Assembly (NCBI GenBank): GCA_964501315.1
Contig: CAZCSO010000011.1
Coordinates: forward strand, 1 to 60,028
Origin: UBA5603 sp964501315
GTDB lineage: Bacteria > Bacillota_I > Bacilli_A > Izemoplasmatales > Hujiaoplasmataceae
Length of the DNA stretch: 60,028 nucleotides
Direction of reading: 5' to 3'
Positions 43,055 to 51,249 of this stretch are shown here, piece after piece; positions within the stretch are counted from its first letter, which is position 1, and each line of letters starts with the position of its first letter. The translations under genes and the position numbers were made by a program. The notes under the pieces were generated by a model. That model saw only the letters and a program-made list of their open reading frames with translations, had not been told where the DNA came from and ran no database searches.

Positions 43055-43680
43055 TGGGAAAACTGGTCATCATCAATCATCCGTTAATTGAACACAAACT
43101 TGCCATCATTCGTAGCAAATCAACCGACACCAAAACGTTCCGTGAAAACGTCAATGAAATTGGTAGTTTGGTCACCTACGAAATTACCCGCGATTTACTC
43201 ACAAAACCGGTCGAAGTAGAAACACCCATCACCAAAACGGTTTGTCAAACCTTGGCAAAAGACGTCGTGATTGTTCCTATTTTAAGAGCGGGACTCGGCA
43301 TGGTTGATGGCATTCATACCGTAATTCCAACCGCAAAGATTGGTCACATCGGACTGTATCGCGATGAAAAGACCTTACTGCCTCACGAATATTACGTGAA
43401 GTTGCCGGAGAACATCGCTGAAGCTACCATCCTGGTTGTCGACCCGATGCTCGCAACCGGAGGGTCAGCGATTGTGGCCATCAATCATATTAAGGCAAGA
43501 GGCGGAAAAGACATTCGTTTTGTTGGTTTGGTCGGTTGCCCAGAAGGTGTCAAAGCATTGCAGGAAGCGCATCCGGACGTCGATATCTTCTTAGTCAAAC
43601 AAGATTTACATCTCAACGAAGTGGGCTACATCGTTCCTGGACTCGGGGATTGTGGCGATCGTCTCTTCGGCACAAAATAA
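43054..43680 (+). CDS. upp: Uracil phosphoribosyltransferase
   Basis: Upp salvages uracil with PRPP to form UMP. The 208-residue protein has SKSTDTKTFREN, RAGLGMVDGI, the PRPP loop VDPMLATGGSA and the uracil-binding GYIVPGLGDCGDRLFGT end. AAGGAG precedes the ATG. It starts on the rpiB stop and its own stop overlaps the atpZ start. A upp gene just before atp genes is common in Firmicutes. Confidence 0.96.
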   Translation: MGKLVIINHPLIEHKLAIIRSKSTDTKTFRENVNEIGSLVTYEITRDLLTKPVEVETPITKTVCQTLAKDVVIVPILRAGLGMVDGIHTVIPTAKIGHIGLYRDEKTLLPHEYYVKLPENIAEATILVVDPMLATGGSAIVAINHIKARGGKDIRFVGLVGCPEGVKALQEAHPDVDIFLVKQDLHLNEVGYIVPGLGDCGDRLFGTK

Positions 43681-43931
43681 TGAAATCAAATCATCAATCA
43701 ACCTACAAAATCATCCAAATGATGATTCAATTTTTTATCGAAACATTTGTTTCCATCGCAATCGGTTATGTTGCCGGAAACTATCTCGATCAATGGTTGT
43801 TTGACGACAAACATATTTTTATCTACATTCTCATGATTGCCGGTATATTTGCCGGCTTTCGTAACCTTGTTATCCGGGCACTCAAACTTACAGGAGGTGA
43901 CCATCATGAAAAAAACGACCAATCTCATTGA
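43680..43931 (+). CDS. atpZ: AtpZ/AtpI-family ATP synthase accessory protein
   Basis: An 83-residue protein with two membrane helices (about 17-33 and 42-62), including VSIAIGYVAGNYLDQWLF and the AGIFAGFRNL motif of the AtpZ/AtpI family. Members aid c-ring assembly or magnesium/calcium supply to the ATP synthase. The ATG shares a base with the upp stop (TAATG). The open frame reaches far into upp without similarity. It overlaps the next gene by 26 bases. Confidence 0.85.
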   Translation: MKSNHQSTYKIIQMMIQFFIETFVSIAIGYVAGNYLDQWLFDDKHIFIYILMIAGIFAGFRNLVIRALKLTGGDHHEKNDQSH

Positions 43932-44298
43932 ACGAACGTTTGTAGTTGCACTACCGACCTCGCTCATTGTTTTTTTCATCATTTATCTCATCACTCGTCG
44001 ATGGGATGACGCCTTATCGTATGTTTTAGGGGTCGCTTCTGGGTTGATGCTCAATTCCTTGCAATATCGAACGATGAAGTCGACGTTTGCGAATCAGCCC
44101 AAATCCATTCCGCAACGCACGGTTTTGTTTTATCTTTTGAAAATGGCGTTTTATGGATTCATTCTTTATTACGTCAGTCAAGAACCGGATTACAATCTAT
44201 GGTTTACGGCCGGTGGTATCTTAACGTACCGCGTCGTCTTATGGGTGGTTACGCTTGTCATGAGTCTTAAAAAGGCGGGTGAAGACGATGGGGCTTGA
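43906..44298 (+). CDS. atpI: ATP synthase subunit I (AtpI-like)
   Basis: A 130-residue membrane protein with four helices (about 13-31, 40-57, 74-90 and 100-122), in the position of AtpI, which assists assembly of the c ring. Sequence identity to AtpI is weak by eye; position and topology carry the call. A perfect AGGAGGTGACC places the start at ATG 43906 inside atpZ. It overlaps atpB by 11 bases. Confidence 0.8.
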   Translation: MKKTTNLIERTFVVALPTSLIVFFIIYLITRRWDDALSYVLGVASGLMLNSLQYRTMKSTFANQPKSIPQRTVLFYLLKMAFYGFILYYVSQEPDYNLWFTAGGILTYRVVLWVVTLVMSLKKAGEDDGA

Positions 44299-44965
44299 GT
44301 TTACGTTATTAGAGCCACTTTCCCCTAATGTCATTTCATCACTCATTGTTGTCGCAGTCTTAAGCCTAATCTTTATCATCGTAGGGACTCGCATTGGCAA
44401 ACTGGATCCCAAAGAAACACCCAAGGGGTTTACGTTCTTCTGGATTATGGTTGTGGATATCTTCAATAAGTTCATCAAAGAACAACTTCCCGGCTCAAGA
44501 TTCAAGTTGTTTGGACCTTACTTATTTTCTTTGATTATTTACCTGGCGGTCGCGAACACCATTTCGCTCTTTGGATTACAGCCACCCTTAGCGAATCTCG
44601 GTATTGCTCTAACGTTTTCGGTCATCACCTTCGTTTTGATAAAAATTGCCGAACTAAAATACATGGGTGTTGTCAAAAAACTCGATTCATTGCTGGGCTA
44701 TGTAAAACCCTTAGCGCCGATTATGCTGCCAATCAACCTTATTGGCGAGTTCTCGACTCCGCTTACGATGGGCGTTCGTCTCTTCGGTAATCTAATGAGC
44801 GGTATGGTTATCTCCGTTATGGTCTATACCGTATTGCATTGGGCTGCCGGAATCTTTGCAGGAGTATTCATTCATCTTTTGTTTGATATATTCTTTGGTT
44901 TAATTCAAGCGTTTGTTTTCTTCATGCTTTCCCTGATCACCATTTCAATGGGATCAGATGCATAA
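44288..44965 (+). CDS. atpB: ATP synthase F0 subunit a
   Basis: Subunit a forms the ion half-channels next to the c ring. The 225-residue protein has five to six membrane helices and the essential arginine in LTMGVRLFGNLMSG, followed by PINLIGEFSTPLT upstream of it and the IQAFVFFMLSLI helix at the end. A GTG at 44279 is in frame, but the ATG at 44288 matches the usual subunit start. See atpE for ion specificity. Confidence 0.96.
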   Translation: MGLEFTLLEPLSPNVISSLIVVAVLSLIFIIVGTRIGKLDPKETPKGFTFFWIMVVDIFNKFIKEQLPGSRFKLFGPYLFSLIIYLAVANTISLFGLQPPLANLGIALTFSVITFVLIKIAELKYMGVVKKLDSLLGYVKPLAPIMLPINLIGEFSTPLTMGVRLFGNLMSGMVISVMVYTVLHWAAGIFAGVFIHLLFDIFFGLIQAFVFFMLSLITISMGSDA

Positions 44966-45001
44966 TAAAAAAAATATAAGTTCATTATAGGAGGAATTAC
45001 C

Positions 45002-45280
45002 ATGTTTTCAACTGTTTTCAATGCTGTTGTCAATTTCTTAACAGAATACAACGAACATTTTTCATCGGGTATGGCATATCTCGGAGCCGGCATCGCCATG
45101 ATTGCTGGATTTGGACCTGCTATCGGACAAGGTTTCGCAGCCGGTAAAGCCGCTGAAGCCGTCAGCCGTCAACCCGAAGTACAAGGTAAAATCTTGGTTA
45201 CGACACTCGTTACGCAAGCCGTTGCGGAAACCACCGGTCTTTACGCGTTAATCATCGCTATTTTATTGCTTGGTAAATAA
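45002..45280 (+). CDS. atpE: ATP synthase F0 subunit c, predicted Na+-binding
   Basis: Subunit c forms the rotor ring. The 92-residue protein has two helices; the first holds GPAIGQGFAAGKA with Q43 and the second TQAVAETTGLY with V74, E76, T77, T78 and Y81. These correspond in identity and spacing to Q32, V63, E65, S66, T67 and Y70 of the Na+-binding Ilyobacter tartaricus ring (threonine for serine once). H+-type Firmicutes rings lack the glutamine and the TT pair. Na+ coupling is therefore predicted. TAGGAGGAATTACC is the ribosome binding site. Confidence 0.95.
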   Translation: MFSTVFNAVVNFLTEYNEHFSSGMAYLGAGIAMIAGFGPAIGQGFAAGKAAEAVSRQPEVQGKILVTTLVTQAVAETTGLYALIIAILLLGK

Positions 45281-45309
45281 ATCATTGTCCCGTAAAGGAG
45301 GTGTTCGTG

Positions 45310-45849
45310 ATGAATATCATCGATAAAATCACGAGTGCTGTATCAGAAGCCGTTGAAGCGGCGTTAGGCGTGAACTTGCTCGACATGTTTGTTCAGTTGA
45401 TGGCCACGCTCATTTTGGTATTAATCGTCCGTTATTTCTTTTGGAATAAAGTAACGGCCTTTTTGGACAAGCGTCGAGAATTCGTCGATTCGGAATTGAA
45501 AAACGCTGAAACGTTGTCTCAAGAAGCTCAATTATTAAAAGAGACGACGTCAAAAGAAGCCGACGAATTAAAGAAGAATGCGCGACAAATTTTGGAAAGT
45601 ACCCGTCATCAAGCTGAAGAAGAACGTCAATTGATTGTTCGCCAAGCCAAGCAAGAAGCCAAAAAAATCCAAGAAGACTCCAAACGTTCATTGGATTTGG
45701 AAATTGAAAAGGCAAAAGCCGAAGTCAATAATCAAGCAGTTGAATTAGCTGCCTTGATGGCTTCGCAGATCTTAGAAAAAGAAGTGAACGCAGCGAATTA
45801 TCAATCAGGTTCATCATCCGTCAAACAGAAGGATGATTCTCATGAATGA
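45310..45849 (+). CDS. atpF: ATP synthase F0 subunit b
   Basis: Subunit b forms the peripheral stalk. The 179-residue protein has one N-terminal membrane helix (about 25-45), then RYFFWNKVTAFLDKR and a long charged coiled coil rich in glutamate and lysine. AAAGGAGG spaces correctly for the ATG at 45310, not the GTG at 45301. It overlaps atpH by 8 bases. Confidence 0.95.
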   Translation: MNIIDKITSAVSEAVEAALGVNLLDMFVQLMATLILVLIVRYFFWNKVTAFLDKRREFVDSELKNAETLSQEAQLLKETTSKEADELKKNARQILESTRHQAEEERQLIVRQAKQEAKKIQEDSKRSLDLEIEKAKAEVNNQAVELAALMASQILEKEVNAANYQSGSSSVKQKDDSHE

Positions 45850-46357
45850 GTTGGCTCGGCAATACGCTTTAGCTGCTTTTTCTCGCGCTTTTGAAACAAA
45901 GGAAGTTGAATTGTTTCAATCGCGATGGCAGGACGTCATTCAAGCGTTTGATAATCAGGCCTTAGCTTTTTTCAATCATCCGAAGATGACAAAACAAGAA
46001 AAAAAGCAAGTGATTGAATCGGTTGTTACCGATCCGTTATCCAAACACTTATTATTTGTCCTAATCGATAATCACCGGTTGAATCTCTTGCATGAAATTG
46101 CGTTTGAATACGACCGATTGGTCCTATCGATGAATGCGGTCATGGAGATAACCGTCTATTCCAAACAACCGTTATCTGAGGCGCAAACTCATCAATTTAC
46201 CGAACGTTTTCATAATCAATATCATCGAACGATTCGTCTTATCAATGTGGTTGACGAATCGATTATTGCCGGTTATCGAATCAGCTATGATGGCTTTGTC
46301 ATGGACGAAACCATCAATCGCCAATTGGATAATCTCAAACAATCTTTATTAAAATAA
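45842..46357 (+). CDS. atpH: ATP synthase F1 subunit delta
   Basis: Subunit delta joins the stalk to the top of F1. The 171-residue protein begins MNELARQYALAAFSRAF, the typical delta start, and has FNHPKMTKQEKKQVIE and the HQFTERF...IRLINVVDESIIAGYRI segments (conserved VDxxIIGG-like end). AGAAGGATGATTCTC places the start at ATG 45842; the ATG at 45833 lies in the ribosome binding site. Confidence 0.94.
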   Translation: MNELARQYALAAFSRAFETKEVELFQSRWQDVIQAFDNQALAFFNHPKMTKQEKKQVIESVVTDPLSKHLLFVLIDNHRLNLLHEIAFEYDRLVLSMNAVMEITVYSKQPLSEAQTHQFTERFHNQYHRTIRLINVVDESIIAGYRISYDGFVMDETINRQLDNLKQSLLK

Positions 46358-46368
46358 CGAGGTGACGT

Positions 46369-47877
46369 ATGAGCAAAATCAATCCGCTTGAAATCAGTTC
46401 GCTCATCAAAGAGCAAATCAAAAAATACGAAAAACAAATTAAAACCGAAACCGTTGGCTCGGTTGTCTCCATCGGCGATGGTATCGCCTTGGTCTATGGA
46501 TTAGATAATGCCATGAGTGGCGAACTCTTAGCGTTTCCTAACGGCGTTTTTGGCATGGTTCAAAACCTTGAAAAAGACAACGTGGGTGTCATCTTGTTAA
46601 ACGACGCAACGAGCGTCAAAGAAGGCGACGAAGTCAAAACAACGGGAAAAATATTGGAAGTTCCGGTTGGTGAGGAACTGATGGGTCGCGTTGTCAATCC
46701 ATTAGGTCAAGCCATTGACGGACTCGGTGAAATCAAAACCAAAAAAACACGTCCGGTTGAACGTAAAGCCATGGGCGTTATCGACCGTCAAAGCGTCGTT
46801 GAACCCTTGAAAACAGGTATTAAGGTTTTGGATGCGTTGGTTCCGATTGGACGCGGACAACGTGAACTCATCATCGGTGACCGCCAAACCGGAAAAACAT
46901 CCTTGGCTGTCGATACGATTCTCAATCAAAAAAACGACGATGTCATTTGCATTTACGTTGCCATCGGTCAAAAGGAATCCACGGTTTTAAACGTTGTCGA
47001 AACCTTAAAAAAATACGATGCCATGAAATATTCGATTGTGGTTGCCGCATCCGCTTCGGATCCTGCACCGCTCTTGTACTTGGCTCCCTATGCGGGGGTT
47101 GCGATGGCAGAAGAATTCATGTTTGAAGGCAAGCATGTCTTGATTATCTACGACGACTTGACCAAACATGCGATTGCGTATCGTGAACTATCGTTGCTCT
47201 TAAGACGCCCGCCGGGACGTGAAGCCTTCCCTGGCGATGTCTTCTATTTGCACTCTCGTTTATTGGAACGGGCTGCGAAATTAAATCAATCGTTAGGGGG
47301 CGGATCGATAACGGCATTGCCGATTATCGAAACCCAAGAAGGCGACATCTCAGCCTACATCCCAACGAATGTTATTTCAATCACCGATGGTCAGATATTC
47401 TTACAATCGAATCTATTCTATTCCGGAATTCGACCCGCGATTAACGCCGGGTTATCCGTTTCACGTGTTGGTGGATCTGCACAATACCCTGCGATCAAAA
47501 AAATATCCGGAACATTGCGTCTCGATTTAGCCAGTTACCGAGAATTAGAAGCGTTCACGCAGTTCGGTTCGGATTTGGATGACGCAACGAAGTCCAAGTT
47601 GGAACGGGGAAAACGGACCGTTGAAATCATGAAACAAGAATTGCACAAGACCTTGCCGTTCGAATTGCAAGCGATGAGTATTTTTGCGCTGACAAAAGGT
47701 CATTTGGATTCGATTTCTTTGGAGGATATCAAACGGTTTGAATCGGATATGCATCGATTCTTTGAACACGATTCCGATGGACAAACAATTTTAAATCATA
47801 TTCGTGAGACCAAAACCCTACCTGATTTTTCAAAAATCAGTGCGGTTATCGATCGGTTTAAAACCGAATTTATTTAA
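46369..47877 (+). CDS. atpA: ATP synthase F1 subunit alpha
   Basis: Alpha holds the non-catalytic nucleotide sites. The 502-residue protein has VGRVV-type GELMGRVVNPLGQAIDG, the Walker A GDRQTGKTSLA, LLLRRPPGREAFPGDVFY and the VSRVGGSAQ segment. It has the usual length. GAGGTGACGT lies before the ATG, 11 bases after atpH. Confidence 0.98.
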   Translation: MSKINPLEISSLIKEQIKKYEKQIKTETVGSVVSIGDGIALVYGLDNAMSGELLAFPNGVFGMVQNLEKDNVGVILLNDATSVKEGDEVKTTGKILEVPVGEELMGRVVNPLGQAIDGLGEIKTKKTRPVERKAMGVIDRQSVVEPLKTGIKVLDALVPIGRGQRELIIGDRQTGKTSLAVDTILNQKNDDVICIYVAIGQKESTVLNVVETLKKYDAMKYSIVVAASASDPAPLLYLAPYAGVAMAEEFMFEGKHVLIIYDDLTKHAIAYRELSLLLRRPPGREAFPGDVFYLHSRLLERAAKLNQSLGGGSITALPIIETQEGDISAYIPTNVISITDGQIFLQSNLFYSGIRPAINAGLSVSRVGGSAQYPAIKKISGTLRLDLASYRELEAFTQFGSDLDDATKSKLERGKRTVEIMKQELHKTLPFELQAMSIFALTKGHLDSISLEDIKRFESDMHRFFEHDSDGQTILNHIRETKTLPDFSKISAVIDRFKTEFI

Positions 47878-47901
47878 TCTTTTTAGAAAGGGGGCGTAAA
47901 C

Positions 47902-48768
47902 ATGGCTTCCATGCGTGAAATTAAAAACCGAATTACTGCGACCCAAAAAACATCGCAAATCACCAAGGCGATGAACATGGTCTCGGCTTCGAAACTTCGG
48001 AAGGCCGAGAAGCAATACCGTGCTTTTACGCCAACTAAAGACCGCATCAAAACCATTCTAGAAGATATTTTAGCGACCTACATCGATGTGACGCATCCTC
48101 TGTTAGAACCGAGAGATATCAAAAAGACAGGCTATCTCTTGATTACCTCAGACCGAGGATTAGCGGGACCGTATAACAATAATCTGCTTAAACAATTCAA
48201 GCAACACTTACGAGAACAACATTCGAAGGCCGATGATTACGTCATCGGAACGATTGGCTTCAAGGGGTATTCGTACTGCAAACGCAACCGACTTACTCTT
48301 ATCAACAGCGAATCGATTGGTTCGCGCGACGATTTAGAATTCATCGATTTTCAAGCGTTATCGCGAGCGTTCATAACGATGTATCAAACGCATCAAATCG
48401 ATAAACTCGTCGTTGTTTACAATCATTATGTCAATACCCTGACGCAAACCGTTCAAATGGAAACCTTGCTTCCGATTACGCATTTGAAAAAACAAAAAGA
48501 CGTATCGGTTGCCGAGTTCTTATTCGAGCCCTCTCCGCAAGTCGTTATTGACCATTTGTTACCGATCTTTATGGAAAATAGTCTGTTTGGCATTATCCTG
48601 GATGCAAAAACAAGCGAGCATGCAGCACGCATGACTGCGATGAAGAGTGCGACCGATAACGCCGAAGAGGTTATGACCAAGTTGAATTTGTATTACAATC
48701 GAGCACGGCAAAATGCGATCACCAAAGAACTAACCGACATTATCGGTGGCGCAAATGCCGTCACATAG
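47902..48768 (+). CDS. atpG: ATP synthase F1 subunit gamma
   Basis: Gamma is the rotating central shaft. The 288-residue protein has the conserved start MREIKNRITATQKTSQITKAM (in part), MVSASKLRKAEK, ITSDRGLAGPYNN and the end helix ARMTAMKSATDNAEE with NRARQNAITKELTDIIGGA. AAAGGGGG precedes the ATG. Confidence 0.97.
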   Translation: MASMREIKNRITATQKTSQITKAMNMVSASKLRKAEKQYRAFTPTKDRIKTILEDILATYIDVTHPLLEPRDIKKTGYLLITSDRGLAGPYNNNLLKQFKQHLREQHSKADDYVIGTIGFKGYSYCKRNRLTLINSESIGSRDDLEFIDFQALSRAFITMYQTHQIDKLVVVYNHYVNTLTQTVQMETLLPITHLKKQKDVSVAEFLFEPSPQVVIDHLLPIFMENSLFGIILDAKTSEHAARMTAMKSATDNAEEVMTKLNLYYNRARQNAITKELTDIIGGANAVT

Positions 48769-48777
48769 GAGGAAACC

Positions 48778-50184
48778 ATGCCAAATTTAGGAAAAGTTGT
48801 CCAAGTAATGGGACCGGTTGTTGACGTATTGTTTGAAAACGGAATGCCGTCCATCAACAATGCGTTATTAATCGATATACCCGCTGAATCAAATCATGGG
48901 GTCGCCCTTCATTTGACGTTAGAAACATCGCTTTTCTTAGGCGATGGCGTTGTTCGAACCATTGCGATGGATTCAACCGATGGCTTGGTTCGTGGCATGA
49001 CGGTTACCGATACGGGTTCTCCCATCAAAGTTCCTGTCGGCGATGTCACGTTAGGACGTTTGTTTAATGTCTTGGGTAATCCCATCGACCAAAAACCGAT
49101 TGACTTAAAAAAAGCAAAATTAATGCCGATTCACCGTCCGGCACCGAAACTTGAAGAATTAAATACACAAGTCGAAATCTTAGAAACGGGTATTAAAGTC
49201 GTCGATTTGTTGGCACCCTACATCAAAGGTGGAAAGATTGGTCTTTTCGGTGGTGCGGGTGTTGGCAAAACCGTCTTGATTCAAGAATTGATTCATAACG
49301 TTGCTCAAGAACACGGTGGCATCTCCGTTTTTGCCGGCGTCGGTGAACGGACCCGTGAAGGCAACGACTTATATCACGAAATGACTGAGTCTGGCGTTAT
49401 TTCCAAAACCGCCATGGTCTTCGGTCAAATGAATGAACCGCCTGGGGCTCGTATGCGAGTCGGGTTGTCGGGTTTGACGATGGCTGAATACTTCCGCGAC
49501 GAAGAGCACCAAGACGTCTTATTATTTATTGACAACATTTTCCGCTTTACTCAAGCGGGTTCTGAAGTTTCAGCCATGTTGGGACGGATGCCATCTGCCG
49601 TTGGTTACCAACCCACCTTAGCAACCGATATGGGCCAACTTCAAGAACGAATTACGTCAACGAAGAATGGTTCCATTACGTCGATTCAAGCCGTTTACGT
49701 TCCCGCTGACGATTACACCGATCCAGCTCCGGCAACAACCTTCACGCACTTGGATGCGACCACCAACTTGTCTCGTAAGATTTCCGAAGAAGGCATTTAC
49801 CCGGCCGTTGATCCCTTAGCTTCAACGTCACGGGCGTTGACTCCGGAAATTGTCGGCGAAGAACATTACCGCGTCGCACGCGAAGTTCAACGCACCCTAC
49901 AACGCTATAACGATTTGCTGGATATTATTGCCATTTTAGGAATGGACGAACTGAATGACGACGACAAACTTTTGGTTCATCGTGCCCGTCGAATTCGTTT
50001 GTTCTTATCTCAAAATTTCCATGTCGCTGAACAATTTACGGGGCAAAAAGGAAGTTTCGTACCGGTACAAGAAACGGTTCGAGGATTCAAAGAAATCTTG
50101 GAAGGCAAATACGACGACTTCCCAGAAGATGCATTCCGTCTCGTCGGATCGATTGACGACGTCATTCAAAAAGCAAAGAAATAA
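48778..50184 (+). CDS. atpD: ATP synthase F1 subunit beta
   Basis: Beta carries the catalytic sites. The 468-residue protein has Walker A GGAGVGKTVLIQEL, GVGERTREGNDLYHEM, LLFIDNIFRFTQAGSEVSAM (in part) and the DELSEED-region variant GMDELNDDDKL. It is the usual length. AGGAGGAAACC precedes the ATG, 9 bases after atpG. Confidence 0.98.
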   Translation: MPNLGKVVQVMGPVVDVLFENGMPSINNALLIDIPAESNHGVALHLTLETSLFLGDGVVRTIAMDSTDGLVRGMTVTDTGSPIKVPVGDVTLGRLFNVLGNPIDQKPIDLKKAKLMPIHRPAPKLEELNTQVEILETGIKVVDLLAPYIKGGKIGLFGGAGVGKTVLIQELIHNVAQEHGGISVFAGVGERTREGNDLYHEMTESGVISKTAMVFGQMNEPPGARMRVGLSGLTMAEYFRDEEHQDVLLFIDNIFRFTQAGSEVSAMLGRMPSAVGYQPTLATDMGQLQERITSTKNGSITSIQAVYVPADDYTDPAPATTFTHLDATTNLSRKISEEGIYPAVDPLASTSRALTPEIVGEEHYRVAREVQRTLQRYNDLLDIIAILGMDELNDDDKLLVHRARRIRLFLSQNFHVAEQFTGQKGSFVPVQETVRGFKEILEGKYDDFPEDAFRLVGSIDDVIQKAKK

Positions 50185-50202
50185 CCGAAAGGAGGTTGTC
50201 TT

Positions 50203-50595
50203 ATGGAGATTAGCATCATTACTCCCGAAGGAGTATTGTATCATGAAGAAGTGACATCGGTTGTGATTTCATCGGCCAATAACGGCGAATATGGGATGCT
50301 CCCAGGACACCTTCCGATTGTTTCTACGATTGACACAGGTTACGTCAAGATGACGTATCAGAACTTGGTTTATTACGTTGTTATCGTCAATGGCTTGGTA
50401 CAACAAGTTCATGACGTGATCACCGTCATTGCTCAAGATGCTTATATTGGTGATTCGAAGGAATCGGCATTTCATAATCTAGAAGCCATTCGTCGCTCGC
50501 GTATCGAAGAAAATAAGAAACGTAACATTGAGTTGGCATTGGCTGAAAATGAGTTAAAGAAACAAATCAAACAAACGGGCGCAGGAAACTTTTAG
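50203..50595 (+). CDS. atpC: ATP synthase F1 subunit epsilon
   Basis: Epsilon couples F1 to the c ring and can inhibit ATP hydrolysis. The 130-residue protein starts MEISIITPEGVLYHEEV, has GEYGMLPGHLPIVSTI and ends with the two-helix domain (EAIRRSRIEENKKR...LAENELKKQIK). AAAGGAGG precedes the ATG. No terminator follows; dut starts 8 bases later. Confidence 0.96.
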   Translation: MEISIITPEGVLYHEEVTSVVISSANNGEYGMLPGHLPIVSTIDTGYVKMTYQNLVYYVVIVNGLVQQVHDVITVIAQDAYIGDSKESAFHNLEAIRRSRIEENKKRNIELALAENELKKQIKQTGAGNF

Positions 50596-50603
50596 GTGAT
50601 ACT

Positions 50604-51050
50604 ATGAAACGAGGATTTGAAATCATTTCAACGTATCAAAACCAAGGACTTTCGTTACCAAAACGAAAAACCTCAAAAAGCGCTGGTTATGATTTGCAAG
50701 CAGCCGAAACCAAAATGATTATGCCAAAAACGCAAGCATTTATTCCAACGGGGATGAGAGCCTATATGATGGATGATGAAGTGCTCATTCTTTCTGCGAG
50801 AAGCTCGCTCTTTAAGAAGAAAGCATTGATTCTATCCAATGGCGTTGGTGTTATCGATGCCGATTATTATGATAATGAAGAAAATGGCGGTCATATTTTC
50901 ATTGCCGTATACAACCTGTCCGACCACATAGTAACGATTTCAAAAGGCGAAGCCATTGCCCAAGCCATGTTTCAAAAATACTTGCTTATCGATGATGACG
51001 CTCCTGAAAAGGAGTCCCGAAAAGGCGGCTTCGGAAGTACTGATAATTGA
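50604..51050 (+). CDS. dut: dUTP diphosphatase
   Basis: Dut hydrolyses dUTP to dUMP and keeps uracil out of DNA. The 148-residue protein has the trimeric dUTPase motifs: SAGYDLQA (1), ARSSLFKK (2), GVGVIDADYYDNEENGG (3), SKGEAIAQAMF (4) and RKGGFGSTDN (5, with D where G is usual). TAGGTG precedes the ATG. Linking dut to the atp operon is unusual. Its stop lies at the terminator. Confidence 0.94.
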   Translation: MKRGFEIISTYQNQGLSLPKRKTSKSAGYDLQAAETKMIMPKTQAFIPTGMRAYMMDDEVLILSARSSLFKKKALILSNGVGVIDADYYDNEENGGHIFIAVYNLSDHIVTISKGEAIAQAMFQKYLLIDDDAPEKESRKGGFGSTDN

Positions 51051-51073
51051 CCATTCGATTGAATGGTTTTTTT
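51050..51073 (+). terminator. Terminator of the rpiB-atp-dut operon
   Basis: ACCATTC pairs with GAATGGT around GATT, then seven Ts. It begins at the dut stop codon. Confidence 0.88.
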
Positions 51074-51108
51074 ATTGCATGATTTCGGGCGTTACCCATC
51101 GAATTTGC

Positions 51109-51137
51109 TTGCATTCTTAATGAATATTTGTTAAAAT
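51109..51137 (+). promoter_or_regulatory. Promoter of rpsB
   Basis: TTGCAT (51109-51114), 17-base spacer, TAAAAT (51132-51137). It leaves an rpsB leader of about 105 bases. Confidence 0.78.
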
Positions 51138-51157
51138 ATTAGCGCCGTAAAAAATAC

Positions 51158-51200
51158 ACACACCGAGGAGTAAGGTGCCGAGAGCCCAATGGGTGGTACC
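51158..51200 (+). promoter_or_regulatory. Structured rpsB leader (candidate S2 autoregulatory RNA)
   Basis: CACC/GGTG pairing (51161-51177 region) competes with a longer hairpin: GGTGCC (51174-51179) with GGTACC (51195-51200), an asymmetric GAGA bulge, and an inner stem GCCC/GGGT with an AAT loop. GGGTGGTACC recalls the T-box antiterminator, but the leader is too short for a T-box stem I and the gene is ribosomal. An S2-binding leader is more likely. Confidence 0.5.
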
Positions 51201-51249
51201 TGCGTTGAATCGAGTGGAGGCAAAATCAAAAGAGGAGGATTCAAAAAAA

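Noticed and set aside
51181..51203. T-box riboswitch in front of rpsB (GGGTGGTACC motif)
   Set aside because: The leader from the likely start site is only about 105 bases, with no room for a specifier stem I, no competing terminator before rpsB, and rpsB is not an aminoacylation or amino acid gene.
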